Origin: Panopea generosa
Taxonomy: Eukaryota > Mollusca > Bivalvia > Adapedonta > Hiatellidae
Assembly (NCBI GenBank): GCA_029582155.1
Contig: CM055899.1
Location: 71,787,719 to 71,851,718 of the forward strand
Reading direction: 5' to 3'
DNA: 64,000 nt
Below, piece after piece: positions 1 through 11,400 of this stretch. Position 1 is the stretch's first letter. Every line of letters starts with the position of its first letter. Under the pieces are notes generated by a model. It was not told the origin of the DNA, did not search any database, and saw nothing but the letters and a program-made list of their open reading frames with translations. The translations under genes were made by a program, and so were the position numbers.

Positions 1-133
1 TATATGACGTAAATCATATAATCAAATGTCTTAAAACGACAGTTGTAAAATCTATTATTACAAAATAAGTTAAAATAAGTATTCAATGTGTTTATTATGC
101 AAGAAAAATTCATCCATTGCTTTTTCTCGGTTC

Positions 134-207
134 AGATAGAACATTCCGTCCCTCGGGATAACTGTTTTCACGAAACCAGTTATCCCTCGGGGCGGAATTT
201 TCTATCT
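134..207. repeat. Near-perfect 31-bp palindrome with 12-nt loop
   Basis: Arm 134-164 (AGATAGAACATTCCGTCCCT...) is complementary to 177-207 with only a few mismatches, around the loop 165-176. Weaker pairing continues outward. The arms are GC-rich in an AT-rich region. It could be a foldback MITE or a structured RNA hairpin; only one copy is seen in this window. Confidence 0.75.
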
Positions 208-1236
208 AAACATCAAACCCATGCAAGATTCTTATATTCGCATATGCGTTGTGATCATGATACAAAGTTTGATATATCAATATGATAAAAATAAAAATAA
301 AATATCAATTTGCATATTTTATCAATTTTACTCATATACAATAGAAGCTCCATGGCTTGAGCCCCACGAGACTGGGGCAACATAGTTTGAGTTAATGGTT
401 GTTCATCATACCATACCTGTACATGTATATACAGATAAGTGGTTCGAGCGATATAACGTGCTACAACCATCCGTTTCGAGCCTTCTTCCTATCTCGATTC
501 TTGATTTTTTAAAAAATGTTGATGAGTGTCTAAATAATGAAGTATCATAGAGTAAGTAATACTTTGATAGCTTCATGTGGCTTTATTTACATATTAAAAG
601 GAAAAGACACACTTAGATATGTTTTCATGTACACGGCTACTTCCATGACATTTTCATTATTAGAAAGGTGTAGCCCGTGTGGTTCTTGCTAAGATAAGAA
701 TCACTGTCAATCTCTGCAAAGTGGTAGGTTTCCCCTGAATGGTGTCATGTTCATTTTATCATTTTTGTCCTATTCATTATTGTAGTTAAGTGACCAACCC
801 CTGTGTTGTTCAAAGGAGCCTTATGAGTGATGGCAAGAATACACTGTGGTTCATGCGTGTAGTAAGAAAAGACAGTATGAGTAATACGATATAATTTGCT
901 GAAACTCTGCAGTTATGCAGGTATCAATGTTCTAGGTTCATTCTGCATATTATTTGTTGGCACGATTTTTTTTACTCTCTACGTCAATTTGTTGTTTTAG
1001 TACAGTGAACTAGGACACCATTCATTCATTCATTCATTCGAAAGATGTACTGATTTTTTTAAAATAAGTAAACGTTGATTTCATCATTAGCGTGTGCCCC
1101 TTTAATGGTGATAAATATTTCATTACAGGCTATTATGAAGATAATTATTAAAAACATATCATTCATGCAGCGTGCTATGTGCGATTATCTTCTATCCTAT
1201 AAATTGTAAATCGCCCATCAATGTGAACAAACTCAC
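208..1236. other. No gene seen; short (ATTC)n tract
   Basis: AT-rich sequence with no supported exon on either strand. A short ATTC microsatellite lies near 1018-1040. Confidence 0.6.
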
Positions 1237-1425
1237 CTGAGCGTACAAAACCTTCTTGCGTCCGTGATGCACTCCTTTCACAAACGTTTGATTCGCAACA
1301 TTCCCTCCAATAACACTTGGTAACGATGACAACCGCGTTAAGTTTGATTCCGATCGTCCCCCAGATACTAACGATGCAAAACAAAAAATGAACTTAACGT
1401 AAAATGCTCGTCTTCCAGACATCAT
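1237..1425 (-). CDS. Probable first coding exon of a gene running off the left edge
   Basis: ATG at 1425 opens 63 codons ending at a strong donor (CTCAG|gtgagt, phase 0). The protein begins MMSGRRAFYVKFIFCFASLV, a good signal peptide, followed by a polar stretch with NLT and NQT sequons. Base composition is raised relative to the flanks. The product is unrecognised. An alternative is an internal exon starting at an acceptor near 1372 (catcgttag). The remainder would lie left of position 1. Confidence 0.45.
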
Positions 1426-2820
1426 TATAATAAAACAATACTGACTACTATATTGACTTGGACAAATTTGTCTGCGAGTCTGTCAGTCTTGTTCAAAAGG
1501 GGTATTTATATATTGAGGCGTTGTTACGAGGGTCGTCTACAATATTCATATGTACAGATACGTGTGTCTTCTTCAAAGCTTCTGATGACTCGAAGGCTGA
1601 GGGCCGTCTACAAAGTACTCCTCTATATACCTACGACGTCTATACAATATATTACATAACTCGATGGTTGTATACATTTTGTTTTGTGTATTTGGTCTTA
1701 TCGTTGTTGGACTCTCGGCATCAAAAACCCAATTTTATGCAGCCTTTCAATGCACCGGAACGATATTATGACAGCACATGTTATGTCGTTTCTCTCTTTT
1801 TCTTACCTCCTACTATAATTATTCTCCTCTCTTTTTATTTATCTATTCATTTCTTTGATTGTTGGTTTATTTCCTATTGAATGTTATAATTGTCATCTTG
1901 ATTCTAATGTAATTTGTATATTGAAAGGGGAGGACCGTAACTTATGTTGCTAGAACTGTTTAAACCATTATTAATGCAATATATGTATGATCAGTGTTAA
2001 TTTGTTAGTAGGATAAACAGCGAGTACCTAACGAGATAAATGTTACTTTAGATGAAACATACGTAGACTTTTATAATGTTTTCAACATTTAATAGACCAT
2101 ATCAGTAAAAAGGATATTGTCATAAAAAGTAATATTACCTCTATGCAATTGCAAAATTTGGTATCTAACTTGAATAAGGTAATGATGGAACAACACAAGA
2201 TAAAAAATATGTTTGAACACATCTCGTATAAGTATATGAAAAACATCTACATTTTAAAGTAAATACTACTTAAATGCGAGTTCATATGACGTCTACAGAT
2301 TTAAAAATTGTTCGTTGTTTATATTCTTCCACTCACTTCCGGTTTTCCGCTAACAATGTCGCTGGTTTTCGTGACCGCAAAAATTAAACAAAAATTAAAC
2401 AAAAACAAAAGCAAAACCTTGTCGGTTTTGGTAATTATGCGGTCCTCGTAGGTAGGATTGTATATCTTAATATGCAAGTTCATTCTGTTTATGTTTGTAG
2501 TATTCACTCTATATATTTTGAGAGCTGAATTGTCGATGTACACATAGTCTAGACCGTCTGCGACACTTGCTTTTCTAAAAGATAAATGCCTTGAAAGGTT
2601 TGACCGGGTATAAAAAGGAAACGGTATTTGATTAAAGTTTTAGAATACCTTGGAGATTTTCTTATATTTAATAGATAATCGGTTATTCAATTCAATGCAA
2701 TTCAAACTAATTGTATTCAAACACAAAATATCAATATATATAATACAATAAAATTAATAAATGAGGTAACACAATATCAAGATCAGTGATTCAATAATAA
2801 GTCTTTTCTTTATTAAGGCT
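1426..2820. other. No gene seen
   Basis: A plus-strand open frame (1458-1880, 140 codons) lies here. It lacks splice context, homology and coding-like composition in its second half, and I do not support it as a gene. The rest is AT-rich. Confidence 0.5.
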
Positions 2821-2977
2821 TATTGTTTAAAAATTGTCATGTTTATTTCGGGACTAAAATCACACCTGTTGCGTTAATGTGTGAATCGTACGACAAAGTG
2901 AATCTCACACAGTAAATTGTACATCAACACCACCAGAGGTGAATTATTTTGGTAAAATCGCTAATCTTTACTTTAAA
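2821..2977. repeat. Dispersed direct repeat, copy 1
   Basis: About 157 bp shared in the same orientation with 4632-4788, including gggactaaaatcacac, gtgaatctcacacagtaa and ttattttggtaaaatcgcta. Divergence is moderate and no terminal inverted repeats were seen. It abuts the putative exon at 2972-3124. Confidence 0.8.
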
Positions 2978-3124
2978 AACATCATATAAAACCAAAAGGT
3001 ATTCATGACGAGAACAAGAAGGAACAAGTGCGTCGGCGAACAATGTGGCGAGTAAAACGAAAGAGATGAAGCAGACAATAGCGGTGGAGGAGACGTATGT
3101 CCAGGCAGCACCCGTAGAATTCAT
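2972..3124 (-). CDS. Possible first coding exon with a signal-peptide-like start
   Basis: From ATG at 3124, 51 codons run to a possible donor (AAA|gtaaag, phase 0). The start is MNSTGAAWTYVSSTAIVC, followed by a hydrophobic run ending LATLFADALVPSC, which looks like a signal peptide. This stretch is clearly more GC- and C-rich than its surroundings, as coding exons here are. I recognise no family, and no next exon could be tied to it. Confidence 0.35.
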
Positions 3125-3544
3125 TCGGCTTCTGTTGACTGAAGTATAGTCAGGTCATCTATTGGACACGTAGCAGAATGTTATAGAAACCACGATGGCT
3201 TCTCCTACTCATTATCATAATGATTATATTATTAATTGCAGAACAGAGACAGATGGGCCCTGTCAACTGTTTGTGAACAAAAATGATTTGATGGAGTCTA
3301 AAACTTATGCAAATAAGAGGATTTATAGTTTTAGAGAATGAATATACGCGTTTATGATATTTGTACACACTTATTTGGTTCAGTTTCAAGAGAGTGTGAC
3401 AGAAATTGTCAAGTACATGTCTGTAATAAGTGAAGCAGAATTCCGCCTACCGCATATGGCATGGAATATGTATGACAGGCAATTCCAGAATCGTTTTGCT
3501 GTAAGTCCCCAATCTTGGGGGAAGCCCATACCCGATCATGGTTA

Positions 3545-4045
3545 CGAATTATAACTGGATCATATGGGGGACTGGACACACAGGTTAGCAAAACAAGAAG
3601 AACGGTTGGCAATTATGACTTGGTCAAATTGGGGACTTGCTATACAGGGTAGTTATACAAGAAGAAAGGTTGGCAATTATGAATGGGTCAAATGGGGAAC
3701 TGGCTATACAGGGTAGTTATAAAAAAAAGAAAGGTTGGCAATTATGACTGGGTAAATTGGGGGACTGGCTATACAGGGTAGTTATAAAAAAAGAAAGGTT
3801 GGCAATTATGACTTAGTCAAATGGGGAGCTGGCTATACAGGGTAGTTGTACAAGAAGAAAGGATGGAAATTATGAATGGGTCAAATGGGGAACTGGCTAT
3901 ACAGGGTAGTTATAGAAAAAAAAAGGTTGGCAATTATGACTGGGTAAATTGGGGGACTTGCTATACAGGGCAGTTATACAAGAAATGTTGGCAATTATGA
4001 CTAGATCAAATGGGAGAATGGCCATTTAGGGCAGTTGTACAAGAA
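3545..4045. repeat. Minisatellite, 64-bp unit, about 8 copies
   Basis: The unit contains ggttggcaattatgac, gggtcaaatgggg and ctatacagggtagtta. Successive ggcaattatga positions (3608, 3672, 3737, 3801, 3865, 3929, 3990) are 61-65 bp apart. Confidence 0.92.
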
Positions 4046-4631
4046 GAAAGAGATAAGTAAGTATTAATGTGATATAGCTCTGTGTTACTTGGATATATAT
4101 GCAATTGCTACCGTGATAGATAAGTATTAATGTGAAACAACAATTGTTGCAGGTTAATGAACAACAGAGTTGCACTCGGCCCTAGGTAAAGTACTGCTCG
4201 AACCCATTCTGGGATTTTCCTGTCATCTAAGTGATGACATGCCATTTTCGTTATGATATGGAAGTGTGGAGTTCTACTGAGATATATTAATATAATATAA
4301 ATTATGATTATTATTAAATTATCAATTGATTGTATTCAGTGTTGTTTTATTGATTTAAGTTTGAATGTTCAGTGTCAATTTATGCCATAGTGCTATCAGA
4401 CGATCATTTAGCCAGCATTCAAGCACACCCATCTCTATAAGTTACTGGTAGCTTGTCCATTTGAATCATCGGTGAGAGACGATTGACAGCGAGACGCAGT
4501 TTCACGAACAAGTTATAACTGAGACTGTGGTTGACCAGGATTTGAACAAATGGTCCAGGGATCGCGACATGCGACTGACTATGCTAACTGGCAGGTCATA
4601 TTGATTTGAGTCATCTTGAAATAATTAGGAC

Positions 4632-4788
4632 TATTGTTTAAAAATAGTCTCGTTTCTTTTGGGACTAAAATCACACTCGTTGCGTAAATGTTTGAATCTT
4701 ACCGTATAGTGAATCTCACACAGTAAATTGTATATCGACACCGCCAGAGGTTAATTATTTTGGTAAAATCGCTAATCTTCACTTTGAA
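4632..4788. repeat. Dispersed direct repeat, copy 2
   Basis: Second copy of the element at 2821-2977, same orientation, with flanking sequence unlike copy 1. The similarity ends at the same place, next to the position corresponding to the possible donor in copy 1. Confidence 0.8.
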
Positions 4789-7142
4789 ATTAGCTTTCGA
4801 AGCTATACAATAAAAAAAAACTCCCAACATCCTAGATAAGGACGGTTGTGTTATTAATATGTTTAAAGTATAAATAAGATACAGTGGTGGACAGCCTATT
4901 TATTGAACAAATAAGACTAATAGAAGAACAAGGTAAGTAACTTCTTGAATGATGGATCTTATGAGTTGTTGTTTCTGTGATAGTATTCTCTTGCTGTGAT
5001 TTAGTATATTTGCAAAGGTGCTAAACTGATGGGATAAAGATACTGATTTGCCATAACATTCACAAAGGATATGCAGCATCAAAGAAAAGAGTAAAGACAC
5101 TAATATGTTTAACTAGAACGACATTGGATGCAAGTGGAGATATACGAAGTTGCCATGCACTTTTATTGTTTTCTACTTTGGCATTTGATACAAAGACAGT
5201 TAACGTTAAATAGAGAGGAACAACAACAGTTGAAGAACTATGTAGTCATGTAAGCACAACTGTAAACAGAAAAATATGCTTAGAAAACATTCGCATTATA
5301 AAATTGCACTTTAAGATGAAGGACGATATAAAAAGCAACAACACATCGATTTGTTTTATTTTGTTTACATATTTCAATAATTGATAATGGGCAATCACAA
5401 TCGTAACATTTTATGTACGTAAGGTTTCGTCCCGTATGTGACAAACTGAAGAACGGGTTAACATTGAATATGTTTCATATTCCCGTCCCCGCACTAAATC
5501 GTAACACAAAACAAAGTAAGTTAAAGTGTTTATCAAAATATTTTGTTGAATGAAATAAATGTATTTAAATAAAATTCGTTATTCTTTTTTTCATCTTACA
5601 TGTTAGCATTAAACAACACGAAGTACACAAGTCTTAAACAAAGATTAAACCAATGATTGCGTTTAATAACTTAATTAACAAGCATAATATTTAATGTAAC
5701 ACTGACCTTGCCTAACACACTTAGTGGACACAATAGTACAATGTTAATTTAACCTGCATTTACACAAACCAGTCATATATGATATCATAACAATATATTT
5801 GCAACACAACGTAGACATAGAGCTTAAACATTTAGCCCTTGAATAGTCTAAACCCGAAATATACTGTAACACATAATTTAAGAAATCACTGTTTTCAAAA
5901 CTCGTACTTTTCATTCGATCTTTACAAAACTTACAGAATAGTTAATAATATAAGCATGCTATCTCAAACAAGTAACTGAATTTGAAATGAATAAAAATTT
6001 GTGGGTTTTTTTAAATAAAAAATGGGTAATTGTAATTAAATGATCAAACGGTGGACTATTAAGCACTTTAGTATCCGAGTTTTTTACTGAATCTTAACCA
6101 GCATTACACAATACATTACACAATTGGATCGTACATATGAAATGAATTGCATTTTATCATATTGTGTACGCTATGTCACTGACACGTGTCATAATTATGA
6201 TCTTAACTAAAGGTACAACATAGCTAAATAACTAAAAACTACAAGATCTGGGATGAGTTTCTGATATGGCAACATCCATGTCTTAGCAATGGTCTAAATA
6301 TCGTTATTTTGAATTATATGCGGTTTAGCACCAGATATACAGTCAAACCTGTCGTAATCAGCCAGTCAACGGAAGGAGCGAAAGTTACCTTTTAATACAG
6401 GTTATTACTTAATACAGGGTAATTTACACTGAACGTAAAGAATTCGGGAATAGCAATTGTGGCTGCTTAAGAAAGAAGCTGCTCAATAGAGATGACCACT
6501 TACATAAGTTTGACTGTATACTGATAATAATATATCAAACGGATTTTTAAACTGGCCAAATACAATTACCTTTTCCTTGGATCGTCAAAGATTTCACTAT
6601 TTCAAAGTTTGTCTAGCATTGTACCAGTTTTTATTTCTTATTAGCGGGATATTCATCAAATGTACACAATAGTTATATAATAATGATTATGTCTCAATCA
6701 TTCGAATAATCTACACCTGAGTAATCGTCCTTGACATTTATAAAAAATGCACTTTTTGAACTTATGTACATAAATGATCCACATTTTTCTTTAAATCTTC
6801 ACACAATCTGAGCAGTTGATAAATAACAACACGATCTCTTGAATTAACTCAATACAAAACCAAAACACAACACAATTGTAATTATATTTCACTTAATCCT
6901 AATGTTTGAGTCAAAATTGATATCAACATTCAAATAAGTGTGTTCACCTTAGTATGTTTTTCTTTTGAATCTTAGTACATTTTCTATAGTTGTTGTGGAA
7001 ATACGAAGTGTGTTAAAAACATATGGACTTTTGTAATATTTTTCACCTTTAATATAGCACAAGAATAAAAAATTAATTGCCATAAAAAGTAATATTTCCT
7101 CTATGCAATTATCAAATTGTGTATCTATATGAATATGGCTAC
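4789..7142. other. Intergenic, no gene seen
   Basis: AT-rich sequence on the 3' side of the receptor gene. A 66-codon minus-strand frame at 4900-5100 has a possible acceptor but no recognisable product and is not called. Confidence 0.5.
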
Positions 7143-7473
7143 GTAGCAATAGCGCTGGGAAATATGCATAGTGTGGTTACCCGGAGCAGTTCGATGACGT
7201 TAAGGACGTCAAATTTTGCATAACGTTTTACCGGTCAATTCACATCTTACTAAAGTACCCACAGGGCTCCTGGGATGCACTTTATACATGCCTTTTCACC
7301 CATTTATCATAAACATCTCTATATCACTCTTCCTTGAATTGTACAATGATAAAGAGAGTATGAAACTGATTTAGATTTGACCGGCTAAACAATGTGCAGA
7401 CATTTGAAGTCGTTGACGTCCTCAGACTGCTCGGGGTAGCCATTGCATGCGTATTATTTAGTGCTGTTGCTGC
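7143..7473. mobile_element. MITE-like foldback element with long terminal inverted repeats
   Basis: The left arm (7143 to about 7250; ...ggttacccggagcag, gacgttaaggacgtcaaa, ttttaccggtcaa) is the diverged reverse complement of the right arm (about 7370-7473). The arms are about 100 bp, the centre about 120 bp, and there is no coding capacity. It is a non-autonomous DNA transposon; superfamily unknown. Confidence 0.75.
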
Positions 7474-8242
7474 ATAACAGTATTTAATATCAATATGAAA
7501 CTTGGTAATTGCAAAGAAGAAATATTACTATTAATAGCAATATATGTTTTATTATTTTGCTATATTAAATGTTGAAAATATTACAAAAGTCCTCAGTCAA
7601 GTCTGCAAAGCAAGCTAAATAATAGGATAATTTAGTATTTTAATTATCACAAATGTCTTTACTTGCCTTAACATACCCAAAAGTAATATAATTAGATATA
7701 ATTTTATATAAACATGATGATAGGATTAAAACTGTCTGAGATATGACCTTTGTATTATTAAATGATATTTCATTGGCACGGTCACATATAAGCAGAACAA
7801 ATATGGCACTGTTGTTGGCAATTTTAAATCATAAAACATTAGAAAACAAATTTTCCATCTTACATCTCTATGAAAATTCTAAGAAAAAACGCTGTGATTA
7901 GATACATATTTATCAGTGGATCTGGTAAGGCAGATAAATATGAATTATATCACTACCAAAGCATTTAGAAGATTTCAAACTTATTTCGGTTTTACACAGT
8001 TTACAAGATAAAGCTGAAAGTACAAAACCAGTTGTAGTGTTGCCTTATAAATTAGAACATAATACTATGTGTCCATTGATTGTTAAATTGTTGTTACATA
8101 TTTCTTGTTAGACACTTACAACAATAATCTCTTTAGAGTGTCGTTATCAATTTCTTAACTAACTTGTGTTTATTAAATCACCATTTGCCCAATTAATGTA
8201 TTATAAATGAAAAATACGACACCAGGTGAAAAGTTGAACAAA
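7474..8242. other. 3' flank of the receptor gene, nothing recognised
   Basis: AT-rich sequence beyond the inferred poly(A) signal. A splice-like acceptor near 8030 on the minus strand leads only to a short frame. Confidence 0.5.
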
Positions 8243-8248
8243 TTTATT
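8243..8248 (-). terminator. Poly(A) signal AATAAA for the receptor gene
   Basis: TTTATT on the plus strand reads AATAAA in transcript sense, 120 bp past the stop codon, a normal distance for a short 3' UTR. Other AT-rich matches lie nearby (for example 8732-8737, only about 12 bp past the alternative stop at 8750), so the choice is an inference. Confidence 0.5.
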
Positions 8249-8367
8249 TACGCATCTAATCTCGCAATCTCCACTATATAATATAATTGTATATAATTAT
8301 ACTTCACGTGTCCAAATTTAAGCATGTAATACTATGTTATTTACATTCCATTTTATCGAAAGTCATT

Positions 8368-8490
8368 TTAGACTTCAGTTTTTGTCAGTAACTTTCTAAC
8401 AAGGCACCCGATCTCATATACATCTTTCTGCTTTTCTGATTGATTAGTACAAACTATGGGCTTCCGTTCTATCTGGACATGGCTGAATGT
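8368..8490 (-). CDS. Exon 37: terminal coding exon, kinase-like tail end
   Basis: Acceptor attgtag; phase 0 in, 41 codons including TAA at 8368-8370. It encodes [15 protein letters not shown] and then [15 protein letters not shown], which closely resembles kinase helix F (DVysfGcll..ll). The frame ends shortly after. The match to exon 36 in phase and fold order supports it as the true 3' coding exon. Confidence 0.75.
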   Translation of the reverse strand, partial: TFSHVQIERKPIVCTNQSEKQKDVYEIGCLVRKLLTKTEV

Positions 8491-11400
8491 CTACAATGAG
8501 GTAGCTTATTGTTAGAACAATATAATTTACACAATGTTTCATTTTACATATTGGTGCTATGATTGACTAGAAAGCAAATGTATATATTGCTTTTTTTATT
8601 ATTTGTCTTACAAATATTTATAATAACGCCAAACCGAAACACTTCATTATATACCAATCATTAGTTTTATATAAAATAACTTAGATGTAATGACGGTTTA
8701 TCATAAAATACAAAATTCACATTAAACGATAATTTATTATCCAAGTAATTTAATTAAGCATTATTATATTAAATACCTCTCCATCCTGATGAAAACATAG
8801 TGTGACCATTTCCATTTGTATACTCTGACCAAATACCATCTCACATTTATGGAGGCAACTCACACATCGCAGTAGTTGCAGGGTTATCTGCGTAAGCTGC
8901 ATCGTGGATAGTTTATTCTCTCTCACGTAAGCTTCAGCAGATATTTTTATTTCGGCGTTGTCCTCAGTAGAGCGGATGTAAGGACTACGCCACAGCTTAA
9001 GAAAGTGTTGCACCAAACCTAAATTTCAAAACATAATGATTTTGAATGTACTTCAATTGACTGGAATAAACCGTTATGTTATCTTACTCTATTCAGCTTA
9101 CTCTGTATGTTGACATTACCAGACTTCTCCAGATAAGTTACCTCTCCCAGCTCAGACTGCAAACGTCATGTTAGAATGTTTTCCCGTTACTTGCGGAAGG
9201 ACGGTCGTTCTACATATATTCATTCTTATGTCATCTTGCACCTACAAATCTAAATATGGTATGATTATATATACAATGACGTATTGCTTTCCTAGGTATT
9301 GGCGAAATTCAAAATACAAGATATCACTTTTTGTCATTTCTTTATATTGTTTATATTTTAAAAACACGCATATGAAACTACTTGCTAAACTCTTTTTCCT
9401 TTAATATCTGTATAGCGTTTACAAACATGCTGTTTTATTTGTTACATTTACTTAATTTCAAGTTTAACAGGTGGTAAGAAAATAATTCAACGAGATGTTA
9501 TGTTACCTTGACTAGCGTTTGTATCCGAGATCCTTGACTGCTCCGCTGTATCGGGGACAAACCTCTGCATGAAATGGAAGTAAGAATCAATACCGTAAAA
9601 ACATAATTCTCATGACAGTTTAATATTCGTTTTATTTGTGATGACGAATGTGTTGACGATACCGCATTCAAAACACGTTTTTATAGCTTTCTCCTGATTT
9701 CCATTTGCGTGTTTGAATGTTTGGCTACCATGTATATTGTGAGTACAATATTGTTTAAACTAAACTAACTTCACTTCCCTCCACCCAATACCAACTTCAA
9801 ACCAAAGCAACCATTTTGACCACATTAACTAAATATACAATTAATAATGTGTAAAGCAATAGCATGTTGTCGTTTCAGATAATTTTAATAGCATAATTTG
9901 TATTTATTAAACACAAAACAACATCAAAGTCTGCATAATACCAGTCATTTTATATATAGTTATTTATCCTACAAATATTTCAATATATTTTGTGTAACCT
10001 ACTTACACGTTTATTTGATATAGCTGATGCTGTGTACAAAAGTGGATTAATGGCCGAGTTGATGGGCAATACCAGCACGGCTGTCCAAGCGTAAACATCT
10101 CCAGATATCACATGACCGGTCATTGCCATCATACCTGTTAACAAAGTAAATCTCAATCAACTTAGTGAATAGCCTACGGCGTATTAACACACTATGGGTT
10201 ATATGACACAAACAAGAAGGGATAATCCATCAAGGCTCATTCTCTTTTTTCAAAAACCCCAATTAACATATATATTAAGATCAAAGTACATCAACACATG
10301 TATGTATAGATTGAATCTAGAAAATCGAATGGCAAAGTTTCAACAACATCAAACCCTTCTATGCTTGCCATTCCTGATTTGGTATCGCGGAACAATACAC
10401 TGGTGATCAATGATTGATATTTTAACGAAGTAATAAACATGACAAAAATGAGGAATTGAACATGGGATTAATTTACGAGAAATCCTTATCCTCTGAATAG
10501 ATCAACAGTGATTAAATTAACACAAAAAATATTTCATATGTTAAATGGCTTAATGTTGCAAATGTTTGATTAGCATGGTAGGTGCATTGTTATCAAAAGC
10601 ATGTTTATTATAATCCAGTTTGTTAACGTAAACATTCGAGTTTACTGATCCCCAATTAGATTTTACCAATCCGATGACCATTTGGTGGACATACCATCTT
10701 TCATGTATTTGACCAAACATCAATCCTATTAAACTTATTTGCTGACCTCTCCGTTTGAAATCCACATGTGTGAAGCGCGTAGTCCAGTGGTAGAGTATTT
10801 AATCCAAGATCGGAGAGCCGTTGGTACGATCCTCATTCCACGGCTATTTGTGGTGTCCTTGAGTAAGACACATTTTCTGCATATGCTTAATACTGGTTCT
10901 ACCCAGGAATACTTCGAGCGTGATTTCTATCAGTTGTAATAATTTGTTACACAATCGAAGTAAATTAAGTCTTTTTAAAGAAATAATCTTCTTTCATTAA
11001 TTTCATTTTTTTAAATATATTTTGGCATACTGAATATATACATAACCACTAAAAGACGATTGCTATAGTTTTTTTTCTATTGATAAAATTGTATGACACT
11101 TCCCAGTATTTAAGTTCAATGTATGTTCATGCAATATCAGAAATAAAAAAACATATGTTACCGTACAGATTTTTTGGTATTACCTCCTCATAAACATACC
11201 AGTCCTTGACATGTAGATTTAACAAGCAATCCAAAAACAGTATTTAAAATTGTTTTCATATAGTATATAATTAAAACTAATACACATATGCATGCATATA
11301 ATTGACGGTACAAGAGCGAAACGAACACTAAACGTATCTGTAAATATAGCAAATATTATATACTATCAAACTTTAATTTTAAAATCATGAAAAGGGAAAC

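Noticed and set aside
1458-1880. 140-codon plus-strand frame
   Set aside because: No family, no splice context and AT-driven hydrophobic C-terminal half.
4900-5100. 66-codon minus-strand frame with a possible acceptor, considered as a last receptor exon
   Set aside because: A better, phase-matched terminal exon with a kinase-like motif was found at 8368-8490, followed by a poly(A) signal.
8750-8776. Stop codon at 8750 as the receptor C-terminus
   Set aside because: A donor at 8776 leads in phase 0 to an exon that continues the kinase-like pattern; kept only as an alternative short isoform.
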